Origin: Polaromonas sp. C04
Lineage (GTDB): Bacteria; Pseudomonadota; Gammaproteobacteria; Burkholderiales; Burkholderiaceae_C
Direction: 5' to 3'
DNA: 64,000 nucleotides
Assembly (NCBI RefSeq): GCF_002002705.1
Contig: NZ_MUNS01000022.1
Coordinates: forward strand, 186,001-250,000
Part shown: positions 56,176 to 64,000 of the stretch, one piece after another
Numbering within the stretch: the stretch's first letter is position 1
Layout: each line of letters opens with the position of its first letter
Translations under genes and position numbers: made by a program
The notes under the pieces: model-generated
What the model was told of the DNA's origin: nothing
What the model saw: only the letters and a program-made list of their open reading frames with translations
The model's database searches: none

Positions 56176-56595
56176 ATGGGCAGGACGCAGGTTTACGAAG
56201 TCAAGGTGCAATTCGGCGACTGCGATCCCGCGGGCATCGTCTTTTTTCCCAACTTCCTGAGATGGATGGACGCCTCGTCGCTGAACTTCTTCATGGCGTG
56301 CGGCCTGCCGCCCTGGCGCGAACTGACCCGGACCACTGGTATCGTCGGCACGCCGCTGCTGGAGATCCACACAAAATTCCTGCGCTCGGCCACCTATGGC
56401 GAAACGCTGCACATTCATACCAGCGTCGAAGAGTGGCGCAACAAGGTTTTCTTGCAACAACACCTGATCCGGCGTGGCGACGACCTGCTGTGCGAAGGCC
56501 GCGAGACGCGCGCCTTTGTGATCCATCCGCCCGGCGAGCCGGGCCGGCTCAAGGCCATCCCGGTACCGGCCGACATCCGTGCGCTGTGCGGCTGA
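56176..56595 (+). CDS. 4-hydroxybenzoyl-CoA thioesterase family protein
   Basis: 139 residues, hotdog fold. The motif VQFGDCDPAGIVFFPNFLRWMD places the catalytic Asp at residue 17, as in the Pseudomonas 4-hydroxybenzoyl-CoA thioesterase. It probably releases an aromatic acid (4-hydroxybenzoate or vanillate) from its CoA ester, or clears stalled intermediates. It starts 4 nt after the SDR stop. Confidence 0.85.
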   Translation: MGRTQVYEVKVQFGDCDPAGIVFFPNFLRWMDASSLNFFMACGLPPWRELTRTTGIVGTPLLEIHTKFLRSATYGETLHIHTSVEEWRNKVFLQQHLIRRGDDLLCEGRETRAFVIHPPGEPGRLKAIPVPADIRALCG

Positions 56596-56632
56596 TTTTT
56601 TTCTCGACCCTCAAACCCAAGGAGACTTCTTC

Positions 56633-57766
56633 ATGAAACACACCAAATCCCTCGTGACCGCCGCCGTCGCTCTGTGCCTGTCGGGCGCCGCCCTGGCCGA
56701 CATCACGATCGGCGTGGTCCTGCCGCTCACCGGCCCGGCCTCCGGCCTGGGCATCCCGGTCAAGAACGAAATTGCGCTGTGGCCGAAAAGCATTGACGGC
56801 GAAAAGCTCAATGTAATCGTGCTCGATGACGCCTCCGATCCGACTCAGGGGGTCAAGAACACGCGTCGCCTGTTGAGCGAGGACAAGGCGGACGTCATTG
56901 TCGGCTCGGTCGCCACGCCGGTCGCCATTCCCATGGCAGCGGTCGCAGCCGAAGCGGAAACCGTGCAACTGGCCCTGTCGCCCGCCGTGTTGCCACCGGG
57001 CAAGGACCATTGGACCTTCCGCCTGCCGCAATCCAACGCCGTGATGTCCTACGCCATGGTGGCCCACATGAAGAAGCAGGGCATCAAGACGGTGGGCTTC
57101 CTCGGCTACACCGACGCCTATGGCGAGGATTGGCTCAAGGCCTTCACCGCCGAGGCCGCCAAGAACGGCATCAAGGTGGTGGCCACCGAGCGCTTTGCGC
57201 GCTCCGATACCAGCGTGACGGCGCAGGCCCTCAAGCTGACCTCCGCGAATCCGGACGCCATCCTGATCGTGGCCTCGGGCAGCGGCGCGGCCATGCCGGA
57301 GATGGCCGTGGTCGAGCGCGGCTACAAGGGCAAGCTCTACCAGACGCACGCCGCGGCCACGCGCGACCTGATGCGGATCGGCGGCAAGGAAGTGGAAGGC
57401 ACCTATGTGGTGTCCGGGCCGGCCGTGATTGCCGAGCAGCTGCCGGACAGCCACCCTTCCAAGAAGGTGGCCATTGCGTTCGTTCAGCAATACGAAAAGA
57501 CCTATGGCCCCGGCTCACGCAACCAGTTTGCCGGCCACGGCTACGACACGATGCTGGTGCTGGAGAAAGTGGTGCCTGGCGCGCTGAAAAAGGGCAAGCC
57601 CGGCACCAAGGAGTTCCGTGCCGCGCTGCGTGACGGGATTGAAACCATGGGGCGCACCATCGTGTCGCACGGCGTGCTGGATTACACGGCGCAGGACCAC
57701 TGGGGCTTTACCAACGAGACCGGCGTGATGCTCAAGGTCGTGAACGGGGAATTCAAGGTCGACTGA
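56633..57766 (+). CDS. Liv-type ABC transporter periplasmic binding protein (hydroxycinnamate cluster)
   Basis: 377 residues from the ATG at 56633 (GGAG upstream). Signal peptide [21 protein letters not shown]. Type I periplasmic fold ([57 protein letters not shown]). It is in the same transcription unit as the catabolic genes, so an aromatic ligand such as ferulate or p-coumarate is likely; this resembles CouP/HMPA-type binding proteins. Confidence 0.88.
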   Translation: MKHTKSLVTAAVALCLSGAALADITIGVVLPLTGPASGLGIPVKNEIALWPKSIDGEKLNVIVLDDASDPTQGVKNTRRLLSEDKADVIVGSVATPVAIPMAAVAAEAETVQLALSPAVLPPGKDHWTFRLPQSNAVMSYAMVAHMKKQGIKTVGFLGYTDAYGEDWLKAFTAEAAKNGIKVVATERFARSDTSVTAQALKLTSANPDAILIVASGSGAAMPEMAVVERGYKGKLYQTHAAATRDLMRIGGKEVEGTYVVSGPAVIAEQLPDSHPSKKVAIAFVQQYEKTYGPGSRNQFAGHGYDTMLVLEKVVPGALKKGKPGTKEFRAALRDGIETMGRTIVSHGVLDYTAQDHWGFTNETGVMLKVVNGEFKVD

Positions 57767-57797
57767 CCTTTTCCCTTCCAACCCCGGGACCTGTTCC

Positions 57798-58838
57798 ATG
57801 GACATTTCGATCGCGAGCATCCTGCTGCTCGATGGCCTTACCAGCGGGGCCATCTACGCCCTGCTCGGCCTGGCCATCGTGCTGGTGTTTGCGGTGACGC
57901 GCGTGATTTTCATCCCGCAGGGAGAGTTCGTGGCCTACGGCGCGCTGACCCTGGCGATATTGCAGACCGGTCAGGTGCCCGGCACCGTCTGGCTGCTGAT
58001 CATGCTGGCGGGGGTGGCCGCCGCCATGGATGCCGCCACCGCCTGGCAGCGCCATCACCGGGCGGGGGCCGCCTTGAGGGCCGCCGGGCGCACGCTGGTC
58101 GTGCCGCTGGCGGTGGCTGCCGTCACGGCCTGGGCGGCGCCGCGGCAGTTCCCCATGCTGGTGCAGGTCCTGCTGACGATCGCCATCGTCACCTCGTTCG
58201 GCCCGCTGATCTACCGCGTGGCCTTCCAGTCGCTGGCCGATGCCAGCACGCTGGTGCTCCTGATCGTGTCGGTCGGCGTGCATTTCGCCATGACCGGGCT
58301 GGCGCTGCTGTTCTTTGGCGCCGAGGGCTTTCGCAATCCCCCGTTCTGGGGCGTGCGCTACCAGCTCGGCGCCGTGACCCTGAGCGGGCAGGCCATCATC
58401 ATCGGCGCCGTCTCGCTGGCGCTGATCGTGCTGCTGTGGCTGTTCTTCGAGCGCACGCTGTATGGCAAGGCGCTGCGCGCCACCGCCGTGAACCGGCTCG
58501 GCGCACGCCTGATGGGCATCTCGGCGCACACCGCGGGCCAGTTGACACTGGCCATGGCCGCGCTGATCGGCGCGCTGTCGGGGCTCCTGATCGGCCCGAC
58601 CACCACCGTGTTCTATGACTCGGGCTTCCTGATCGGCCTGAAGGGCTTCGTCGCCGCCGTGATCGGTGGCCTGGCCAGCTACCCGGCCACCGCGATCGGG
58701 GCGCTGTTCGTCGGCGTGGTCGAATCCTTTGGCTCGTTCTGGGCCAGCGCCTTCAAGGAGGTGATCGTCTTCACGCTGATCCTGCCCATCCTGTTCTGGC
58801 TCTCGCTGACCGACAAACACGCGGGGGAGGACCACTGA
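57798..58838 (+). CDS. Liv-type ABC transporter permease (LivH)
   Basis: 346 residues, longer than the usual 290 because of an inserted polar segment around residues 75-110 ([20 protein letters not shown]). Start [38 protein letters not shown] is family-typical, as is the loop [20 protein letters not shown]. The stop overlaps the start of the next gene by one base (TGATG). Confidence 0.88.
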   Translation: MDISIASILLLDGLTSGAIYALLGLAIVLVFAVTRVIFIPQGEFVAYGALTLAILQTGQVPGTVWLLIMLAGVAAAMDAATAWQRHHRAGAALRAAGRTLVVPLAVAAVTAWAAPRQFPMLVQVLLTIAIVTSFGPLIYRVAFQSLADASTLVLLIVSVGVHFAMTGLALLFFGAEGFRNPPFWGVRYQLGAVTLSGQAIIIGAVSLALIVLLWLFFERTLYGKALRATAVNRLGARLMGISAHTAGQLTLAMAALIGALSGLLIGPTTTVFYDSGFLIGLKGFVAAVIGGLASYPATAIGALFVGVVESFGSFWASAFKEVIVFTLILPILFWLSLTDKHAGEDH

Positions 58839-60607
58839 TGCGCCGGACCTCAAAAATGCAGCCGCTGGCGCTGCTGGCCGCCATCGTCCTGATCGCCTGG
58901 CTGCCGCTGCCGGATTTCTGGATCACGCAACTCAACTACATCGGCCTGTACAGCCTGGTCGTGCTGGGCCTGGTGCTGCTCACGGGCATTGGCGGCCTCA
59001 CCTCTTTTGGCCAGGCCGCTTTTGTGGGCATCGGGGCCTATACCAGCGCCTACCTGACGATCAACGCCGGGCTCTCGCCCTGGCTCACGGTGCTCGTGGG
59101 TCTGGGCATCACGGCCATCAGCGCGCTGGTGGTGGGCTGGATCACGCTGCGCATGTCGGGCCACTACCTGCCGCTGGCCACCATCGCCTGGGGGCTGTCG
59201 CTGTACTACCTGATGGGCAATCTTGACGCCCTGGGCAAATACGATGGCCTGCTCGGCGTGCCCGGCATCAGCCTGGGGAACTGGAACCTGAGCCAGGGCC
59301 GGCCCTTTTTCCTGCTGACCTGGGTACTGGTGCTGCTGGCGGCCTTTTCGCTGATCAACCTGCTCGACTCGCGCACCGGGCGCGCCATCCGCTCGCTGCG
59401 CACCGGCGCGCAGATGGCCGAGGCCATGGGCGTGAATACGCTGCGCTACAAAATCGGCATCTTCCTGATTGCCGCGCTGTTCGCGAGCGTTTCGGGCTGG
59501 CTGTTCGCGCACTATCAAGGCACCGTAAACCCCTCGCCGTTCGGCATCAAATGGGGCATCGAGTACCTGTTCATGGCGGTGCTGGGCGGCGCCGGCTACG
59601 TCTGGGGTGCAGTCACCGGGGCGGCCCTGACCAAGCTGCTGGAAGACCAGTTGCAGGTGCTGCTGCCCCAGCTGTTCGGCACCAGCGGCAGCTACGAGAC
59701 CATCGTGTTCGGCATCGTGCTGGTGCTGGTGCTCAAGTACCTGCCCGACGGCATCTGGTCTTTTGTGGCCCAGCGCCTGCCCAAAAAACCGCGTCCGAAC
59801 GACTGGGACGGCGCCGCACCGCTTGAAGAACGGTCCAAGCCCGCACCGGGCGATCTGGTACTGGACGTGCGCGCGGTGCGCAAGCAATTCGGCGGTTTGA
59901 TCGCCGTGAACGACATCAGCTTCTCGGTGCGGGCCGGGCAGATCGTCGGCCTGATCGGCCCCAACGGCGCGGGCAAGTCCACCACCTTCAACCTGATCAC
60001 CGGCGTGCTGGGGCTGACGACCGGCGAAGTGCGCTTTCGCGGCGACGTGGTCAGCGGCCTGCCCTCGCGCGAGATTGCCCGGCGCGGCGTGGCGCGCACC
60101 TTCCAGCACGTGAAGATGATTCCCGACATGACGGTGCTCGAAAACGTCGCGCTGGGCGCCCACCTGCGCGGCCGCCGCGGCGCGCTGTCGGCCATGCTGC
60201 GGCTGGACCGGCCGGAAGAACAGCGCCTGCTGCGCGAGGCCGCGCACCAGCTGCAACGCGTGGGCATGGGCGACAGCCTGCACGAGCTGGCCGGTAACCT
60301 GGCCATGGGCCCGCAGCGCCTGCTCGAGATTGCCCGCGCCCTGTGCAGCGACCCGGCCCTGCTGCTGCTGGACGAGCCGGCGGCTGGCCTGCGCCACAAG
60401 GAAAAACAGGCGCTGGCGGGCGTGCTGCGCCAGTTGCGCGCCGAGGGCATGAGCATCCTGCTGGTGGAGCACGACATGGACCTGGTGATGGACGTGACGG
60501 ACCACATCGTGGTGATGGAATTCGGCACGCACCTGATGGAGGGCACGCCGGCCGAGGTCCAGCAAAGCCCCGCGGTGCGCGCCGCCTATCTCGGCACCGA
60601 ACACTGA
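58838..60607 (+). CDS. Fused Liv-type permease and ATPase (LivM-LivG)
   Basis: 589 residues in one frame. Residues 1-320 are a LivM permease (LTGIGGLTSFGQAAFVGIGAYTSAYL; RAIRSLRTGAQMAEAMGVN). Residues about 345-589 are a complete LivG ATPase (Walker A GPNGAGKS, FQHVKMIPDMTVLENVALG, Walker B LLLLDEPAAGL, VEHDMDLVMDV). The LSGGQ signature reads ELAGNLAMG. There is no start codon context at the joint, so this is a true fusion. Confidence 0.9.
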   Translation: MRRTSKMQPLALLAAIVLIAWLPLPDFWITQLNYIGLYSLVVLGLVLLTGIGGLTSFGQAAFVGIGAYTSAYLTINAGLSPWLTVLVGLGITAISALVVGWITLRMSGHYLPLATIAWGLSLYYLMGNLDALGKYDGLLGVPGISLGNWNLSQGRPFFLLTWVLVLLAAFSLINLLDSRTGRAIRSLRTGAQMAEAMGVNTLRYKIGIFLIAALFASVSGWLFAHYQGTVNPSPFGIKWGIEYLFMAVLGGAGYVWGAVTGAALTKLLEDQLQVLLPQLFGTSGSYETIVFGIVLVLVLKYLPDGIWSFVAQRLPKKPRPNDWDGAAPLEERSKPAPGDLVLDVRAVRKQFGGLIAVNDISFSVRAGQIVGLIGPNGAGKSTTFNLITGVLGLTTGEVRFRGDVVSGLPSREIARRGVARTFQHVKMIPDMTVLENVALGAHLRGRRGALSAMLRLDRPEEQRLLREAAHQLQRVGMGDSLHELAGNLAMGPQRLLEIARALCSDPALLLLDEPAAGLRHKEKQALAGVLRQLRAEGMSILLVEHDMDLVMDVTDHIVVMEFGTHLMEGTPAEVQQSPAVRAAYLGTEH

Positions 60608-60618
60608 AGGGCCCGCGC

Positions 60619-61383
60619 ATGACGACTCCCCTGCTCAAAGTGACGGACCTGCATGCCGGTTACGGCCGCGCCGAAGTCCTGCACGGCATCGACCTGCAGG
60701 CCACGGCGGGCAGCGTGATCACCGTGATCGGCCCGAACGGCGCCGGCAAGTCCACCCTGCTCAACGCCCTGATGGGCATCCTGCCGGCGCGCGGCCAGAT
60801 CGAATTCCAGGGCCAGCCACTGGGCAAGCTGTCGCTCGAAGAGCGCGTGATGCTGGGCATTGCGCTGGTGCCCGAAAAGCGCGAACTGTTCGGCACCATG
60901 CCGGTGGAAGACAACCTCGTGCTCGGCGCGTTCCGCCAGGTGCGCCTGCGCAACCCGAAATGGCGCGACCAGCTGGACGTGGTGTACGCGCTGTTCCCGC
61001 GCCTGAAGGAGCGGCGCCTGCAACTGGCCGGCACGCTGTCGGGCGGCGAACGCCAGATGCTGGCGGTGGCGCGCGCCCTGATGTCGCGCCCCACGCTCTT
61101 GATGCTGGACGAGCCCAGCCTGGGCCTGGCGCCGCTGATCGTGCGCGAGATCTTCCACACCGTGGAAGAACTGCGCAAGACCGGTGTCACGATTTTGCTG
61201 GTCGAGCAAAACGCGCGCGCCGCGCTGGAGGCCGCCGACCACGGCTATGTGCTGGAAATGGGCAGCGTCAGCCTGCAGGGACGCGCCTTTGATCTCGCCA
61301 CCGACGCCCGCGTGATCGACACCTACCTGGGTGCGTCGCGCACACCGGCCGCGCCAGCCTCAAGTGGCGCTGGTGTAGATTAG
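60619..61383 (+). CDS. Liv-type ABC transporter ATPase (LivF)
   Basis: 254 residues. Walker A GPNGAGKST, signature LSGGERQ, Walker B LMLDEPSLGLAP, switch His replaced by Asn-containing LVEQNARAA as is usual for LivF. Starts 11 nt after the fusion gene. Last transporter gene of the cluster, followed 25 nt later by the MarR gene. Confidence 0.92.
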   Translation: MTTPLLKVTDLHAGYGRAEVLHGIDLQATAGSVITVIGPNGAGKSTLLNALMGILPARGQIEFQGQPLGKLSLEERVMLGIALVPEKRELFGTMPVEDNLVLGAFRQVRLRNPKWRDQLDVVYALFPRLKERRLQLAGTLSGGERQMLAVARALMSRPTLLMLDEPSLGLAPLIVREIFHTVEELRKTGVTILLVEQNARAALEAADHGYVLEMGSVSLQGRAFDLATDARVIDTYLGASRTPAAPASSGAGVD

Positions 61384-61408
61384 CGCCACTTCATCCCTGG
61401 CCCCTTCC

Positions 61409-61873
61409 ATGGCACCCAAAGAATCCAGCACCTTCGTCACCGAGGTCGACGCCAGCTACCTTGAGTCGCTGATGGGCTACAACGCCCGGCGCGCGGCGCT
61501 GGCCATCATCGAGTCGTTCCTGCGGCACATGGCCGTGTACGAGTTGCGGCCGGTGGATTTCTCGGTACTGTCGCTAATCACCCACAACCCCGGCATCACC
61601 TCGCGCCAGCTTTGCAGCGCGCTGAGCATCCTGCCGCCCAACCTGGTGGGCATGATCAACGCGCTGGAAAAGCGCGAACTGATCGTGCGCCGGCCGCACC
61701 CGCACGACCGCCGCGCCACGGGGCTGCACCTGACCGAAGCCGGCCAGAAATTGATGCGCGATGCCGAGCACACCGCCAGCGAGCTCGAAGCCCAGGCCAC
61801 CGGCCGCCTGAGCGCGACCGAGCGGAAAACCCTGATGCGGCTGCTGCAAAAAATCTATATAAAAGCCAAATAG
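61409..61873 (+). CDS. MarR-family regulator, probable hydroxycinnamoyl-CoA-responsive repressor
   Basis: 154 residues. The winged helix is GITSRQLCSALSILPPNLVGMINALEKRELIVRRPHPHDRRATGLHLTEAG, a standard MarR pattern with the D-R-R wing. At the end of the cluster it matches the position and family of FerC and CouR, which release DNA on binding feruloyl- or p-coumaroyl-CoA. The palindromes at 52583-52623 are its likely targets (inference). Confidence 0.85.
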   Translation: MAPKESSTFVTEVDASYLESLMGYNARRAALAIIESFLRHMAVYELRPVDFSVLSLITHNPGITSRQLCSALSILPPNLVGMINALEKRELIVRRPHPHDRRATGLHLTEAGQKLMRDAEHTASELEAQATGRLSATERKTLMRLLQKIYIKAK

Positions 61874-61932
61874 TTGGCGTTTATGGCTCTGAGCCCACGT
61901 ATTTCGGGCACTAACAGCTATGAAACTTGTAG
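61870..61932. repeat. Dispersed extragenic repeat, copy 8
   Basis: GGCGTTTATGGCTCTGAGCCC, then GGGCACTAACAGCTATGAAACTTGTAGC-like blocks directly after the MarR gene. The 3' block closely parallels the AT-rich island in livG (33655-33726). Confidence 0.65.
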
Positions 61933-62028
61933 CATCCAGGAAACTGCGCTATATTTGCCTCGCCCTGGTGGGTGCGCGGCGAGGGGCCGGCACCACCTAC
62001 CCAATTAAATATACGAGGAGATCGACGA

Positions 62029-62337
62029 ATGAGTTCCAAGGAAAATGCCGCCGTCAGCCAGTTGCTGAGCCTGCTGGAGTCGCGCTACGCGATGCGTGTG
62101 CTGTGGGCGCTCAGGGATGGCCATGCGCAGACCTTCCGGCTGCTGCAGGACAGCGTCGGCGGCATCACCCCGAACACGCTCAACACCCGCATCAAGGAGC
62201 TGCGTGAGGCCGGCCTGGTGAACCATGGCACCGATGGCTATGGCGTCACGGCGTCGGGTGTCGATCTGCTCAAGCGCCTGAACGACCTGCAGGCCTTTGC
62301 CGGCAAGTGGGCGGCCAGCCAGGCGAAAAAGAAGTAA
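62029..62337 (+). CDS. HxlR-family winged-helix regulator
   Basis: 102 residues from the ATG at 62029, with GAGGAG upstream. The single domain SLLESRYAMRVLWALRDGHAQTFRLLQDSVGGITPNTLNTRIKELREAGLV fits HxlR proteins. The Cys often found before the winged helix in redox-sensing members is absent. Target genes are unknown. A strong terminator follows, so the unit is monocistronic. Confidence 0.8.
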   Translation: MSSKENAAVSQLLSLLESRYAMRVLWALRDGHAQTFRLLQDSVGGITPNTLNTRIKELREAGLVNHGTDGYGVTASGVDLLKRLNDLQAFAGKWAASQAKKK

Positions 62338-62359
62338 GCCCTTTTCTTTTTGGGGATCC

Positions 62360-62388
62360 AAAGGACAGGCGTGACCTGTCCTTTTTCG
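62360..62388 (+). terminator. Rho-independent terminator after the HxlR gene
   Basis: A perfect stem AAGGACAGG / CCTGTCCTT with a CGTGA loop runs into TTTTTCGTTT. It starts 23 nt after the stop codon. Confidence 0.9.
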
Positions 62389-62520
62389 TTTCTGCAGGCC
62401 GGATGTGCCGCAGGGAGCCGGCTGGCAGGCTGGCATAATTCGGGAAGTTTTGGGACTTTTCCCTCTGTAACAATGCATAGCTTGCTATATTTTATATAGC
62501 GCACCAACCAAGGATTGAGC

Positions 62521-62871
62521 ATGATCACCACCGCATCCGGCCTGCAATACCATGACACCGCCACCGGCGACGGCGCCCAGGCCACGAAAGGCCAGAGCGT
62601 CACCGTTCATTACACCGGCTGGCTCTTCAACGACGGCGTGCAAGGCGCCAAGTTCGACTCCAGCAAGGACCGCAAGGACCCTTTCGTGTTCTCGTTGGGC
62701 GCCGGCATGGTGATTCGCGGCTGGGACGAAGGCGTCGCGGGCATGAAGGTTGGCGGGGCGCGCACCCTGATCATTCCGGCGGACCTGGGCTATGGCGCGC
62801 GCGGCGCCGGCGGCGTGATTCCGCCCAACGCCACGCTCAAGTTCGACGTCGAACTGCTCGGCGTCAAGTAA
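62521..62871 (+). CDS. FKBP-type peptidyl-prolyl cis-trans isomerase
   Basis: 116 residues, a single FKBP domain without signal peptide, so cytosolic. Motifs: VTVHYTGWL, KFDSSKDRKDPFVFSLGAGMVIRGWDEGVAGMKVGG, LGYGARGAGGVIPPNATLKFDVELL. The active-site aromatic and Asp residues (Tyr in HYTGWL, Asp in KFDSS, Trp in RGWDEG, Tyr in LGYG) are conserved. A TTG at 62515 is in frame, but the ATG at 62521 has the better AAGGA spacing. Confidence 0.92.
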   Translation: MITTASGLQYHDTATGDGAQATKGQSVTVHYTGWLFNDGVQGAKFDSSKDRKDPFVFSLGAGMVIRGWDEGVAGMKVGGARTLIIPADLGYGARGAGGVIPPNATLKFDVELLGVK

Positions 62872-62937
62872 ACAAACACTCCGGCGCCCCGGCGGCGGCA
62901 GCCGGTTCGCGGGTCTGGCCTCGCGTCGCAGCCAGGG

Positions 62938-62965
62938 CTTGAAAGGCGCGATGCCGCCCTTAAAT
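62938..62965 (+). promoter_or_regulatory. Sigma-32-type heat-shock promoter for grpE-dnaK
   Basis: CTTGAAA (62938-62944), a 12-bp spacer and CCCTTAAAT (62957-62965) resemble the RpoH consensus CTTGAAA / CCCCATNT. It lies 35 bp upstream of the grpE ATG. Confidence 0.65.
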
Positions 62966-62999
62966 GAAGAACTGGCCACTCAAAATCCCATTTTCAAGC

Positions 63000-63593
63000 A
63001 TGTCCAACCATCAGAACCCCGAGCAAAATCAATCCATGAACGCCCCGGCAGCGGATGGAATTCCGGCCGACGCCTCGCCCGAGGAGCGCGAAGCCGCCCT
63101 GGCCGCGAACGAAGCGCAGGCCGCGGCCGACATGATCGGCGTGCAGGCCGAGATGGACGGCCTCAAGACCAGGGTCGCGGAGTTGTCCGACCACTTTTTG
63201 CGCGCCAAGGCCGAAACCGAAAATGCCCGCCGCCGCGCCGAAGAGGAAATCTCCAAGGCCCGCAAATTTGCACTTGAGAGCTTTGCCGAGAGCTTGTTGC
63301 CGGTAGCAGACAGCCTGGAAGCCGGCCTGGCCGTGAAGGATGCCACGCTGGAACAGATCCGCGAAGGCACCACGGTCACGCTGCGCCAGCTCAAAGCGGC
63401 GCTGGAGCGCAACAAGGTGATCGAGGTCAATCCGCCCGCCGGCAGCAAATTCGACCCGCATCAGCACCAGGCCATCAGCATGGTGCCGGCCGATCAGGAG
63501 CCCAATACTGTGGTCACGGTGCTGCAAAAGGGCTATTTGATCGCCGAACGCGTGCTGCGCCCCGCGCTGGTGACGGTCGCAGCGCCGAAATGA
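63000..63593 (+). CDS. grpE: Nucleotide exchange factor GrpE
   Basis: 197 residues from the ATG at 63000; an ATG at 63036 is a shorter option and the frame to 62964 is not needed. Acidic/Ala-rich N-terminus, long coiled coil ([28 protein letters not shown]) and the C-terminal beta domain with [20 protein letters not shown] and [18 protein letters not shown]. It releases ADP from DnaK. dnaK follows after 80 nt. Confidence 0.95.
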   Translation: MSNHQNPEQNQSMNAPAADGIPADASPEEREAALAANEAQAAADMIGVQAEMDGLKTRVAELSDHFLRAKAETENARRRAEEEISKARKFALESFAESLLPVADSLEAGLAVKDATLEQIREGTTVTLRQLKAALERNKVIEVNPPAGSKFDPHQHQAISMVPADQEPNTVVTVLQKGYLIAERVLRPALVTVAAPK

Positions 63594-63610
63594 CGGCCTC
63601 AAGGGCTTGA

Positions 63611-64000
<390 letters not shown>

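Overview
The window is GC-rich DNA with dense operons and looks like a Burkholderiales chromosome, most likely Comamonadaceae. I infer this from the pmdEFDABC gene order (the order known from Comamonas testosteroni), five orphan Bug/TctC periplasmic binding proteins, and short dispersed repeats of a kind common in that family. There are no tRNA, rRNA or CRISPR loci. The main theme is catabolism of lignin-derived aromatics converging on protocatechuate 4,5-cleavage, plus a hexuronate/aldarate pathway.

Layout. 1-4.9 kb: Bug protein (cut by the window edge), an HMG-CoA-lyase/CaiB CoA-transferase fusion, a LysR regulator and a lipoprotein hydrolase. 4.9-9 kb: small orphan genes (ModA-like, DUF1801, methyltransferase, DUF1398, nitrobindin-like, tyrosine phosphatase). 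9-12.2 kb: a restriction-modification gene split by one in-frame TGA. 12.2-14.6 kb: a scar zone with ligB, istB and LysR remnants around an intact aromatic-acid MFS transporter. 14.6-19 kb: a second protocatechuate 4,5-dioxygenase (ligAB), its LysR, and pobA with an AraC regulator. 19-26.2 kb: aldo/keto reductase and the complete pmdEFDABC operon with a divergent LysR. 26.2-32.5 kb: oxidoreductases, three Bug proteins and an exported amidohydrolase. 32.5-40.3 kb: livKHMGF-type ABC transporter, GntR regulator and divergent vanAB. 40.4-43.1 kb: MetE-like protein and a binding-protein/permease fusion. 43.2-51.6 kb: aldarate genes (KGSADH, gudD, kdgD, GntR, udh, garD, Bug). 51.7-61.9 kb: a hydroxycinnamate cluster (amidohydrolase, crotonase, feruloyl-CoA synthase, SDR, thioesterase, Liv-type transporter, MarR). 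62-64 kb: HxlR regulator, FKBP, grpE and the start of dnaK.

How the genes fit together (inference from families). Hydroxycinnamates would be activated by the CoA ligase, hydrated by the crotonase, oxidised by the SDR and deacetylated hydrolytically to vanillate or 4-hydroxybenzoate. VanAB demethylates vanillate and PobA hydroxylates 4-hydroxybenzoate, both giving protocatechuate. PmdAB opens the ring, and PmdC, D, E and F carry the product to pyruvate and oxaloacetate. Separately, Udh oxidises uronates to aldarates, which GarD/GudD, KdgD and KGSADH convert to 2-oxoglutarate.

Most notable: a cou-like non-retro-aldol hydroxycinnamate operon with palindromes at its promoter; two TGTATACA operators exactly 63 bp apart between the GntR gene and vanA; palindromic repeats lying in frame inside three genes; a single nonsense codon splitting the restriction enzyme; and a duplicated, decayed second protocatechuate locus. 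I saw no system that is clearly new to biology.
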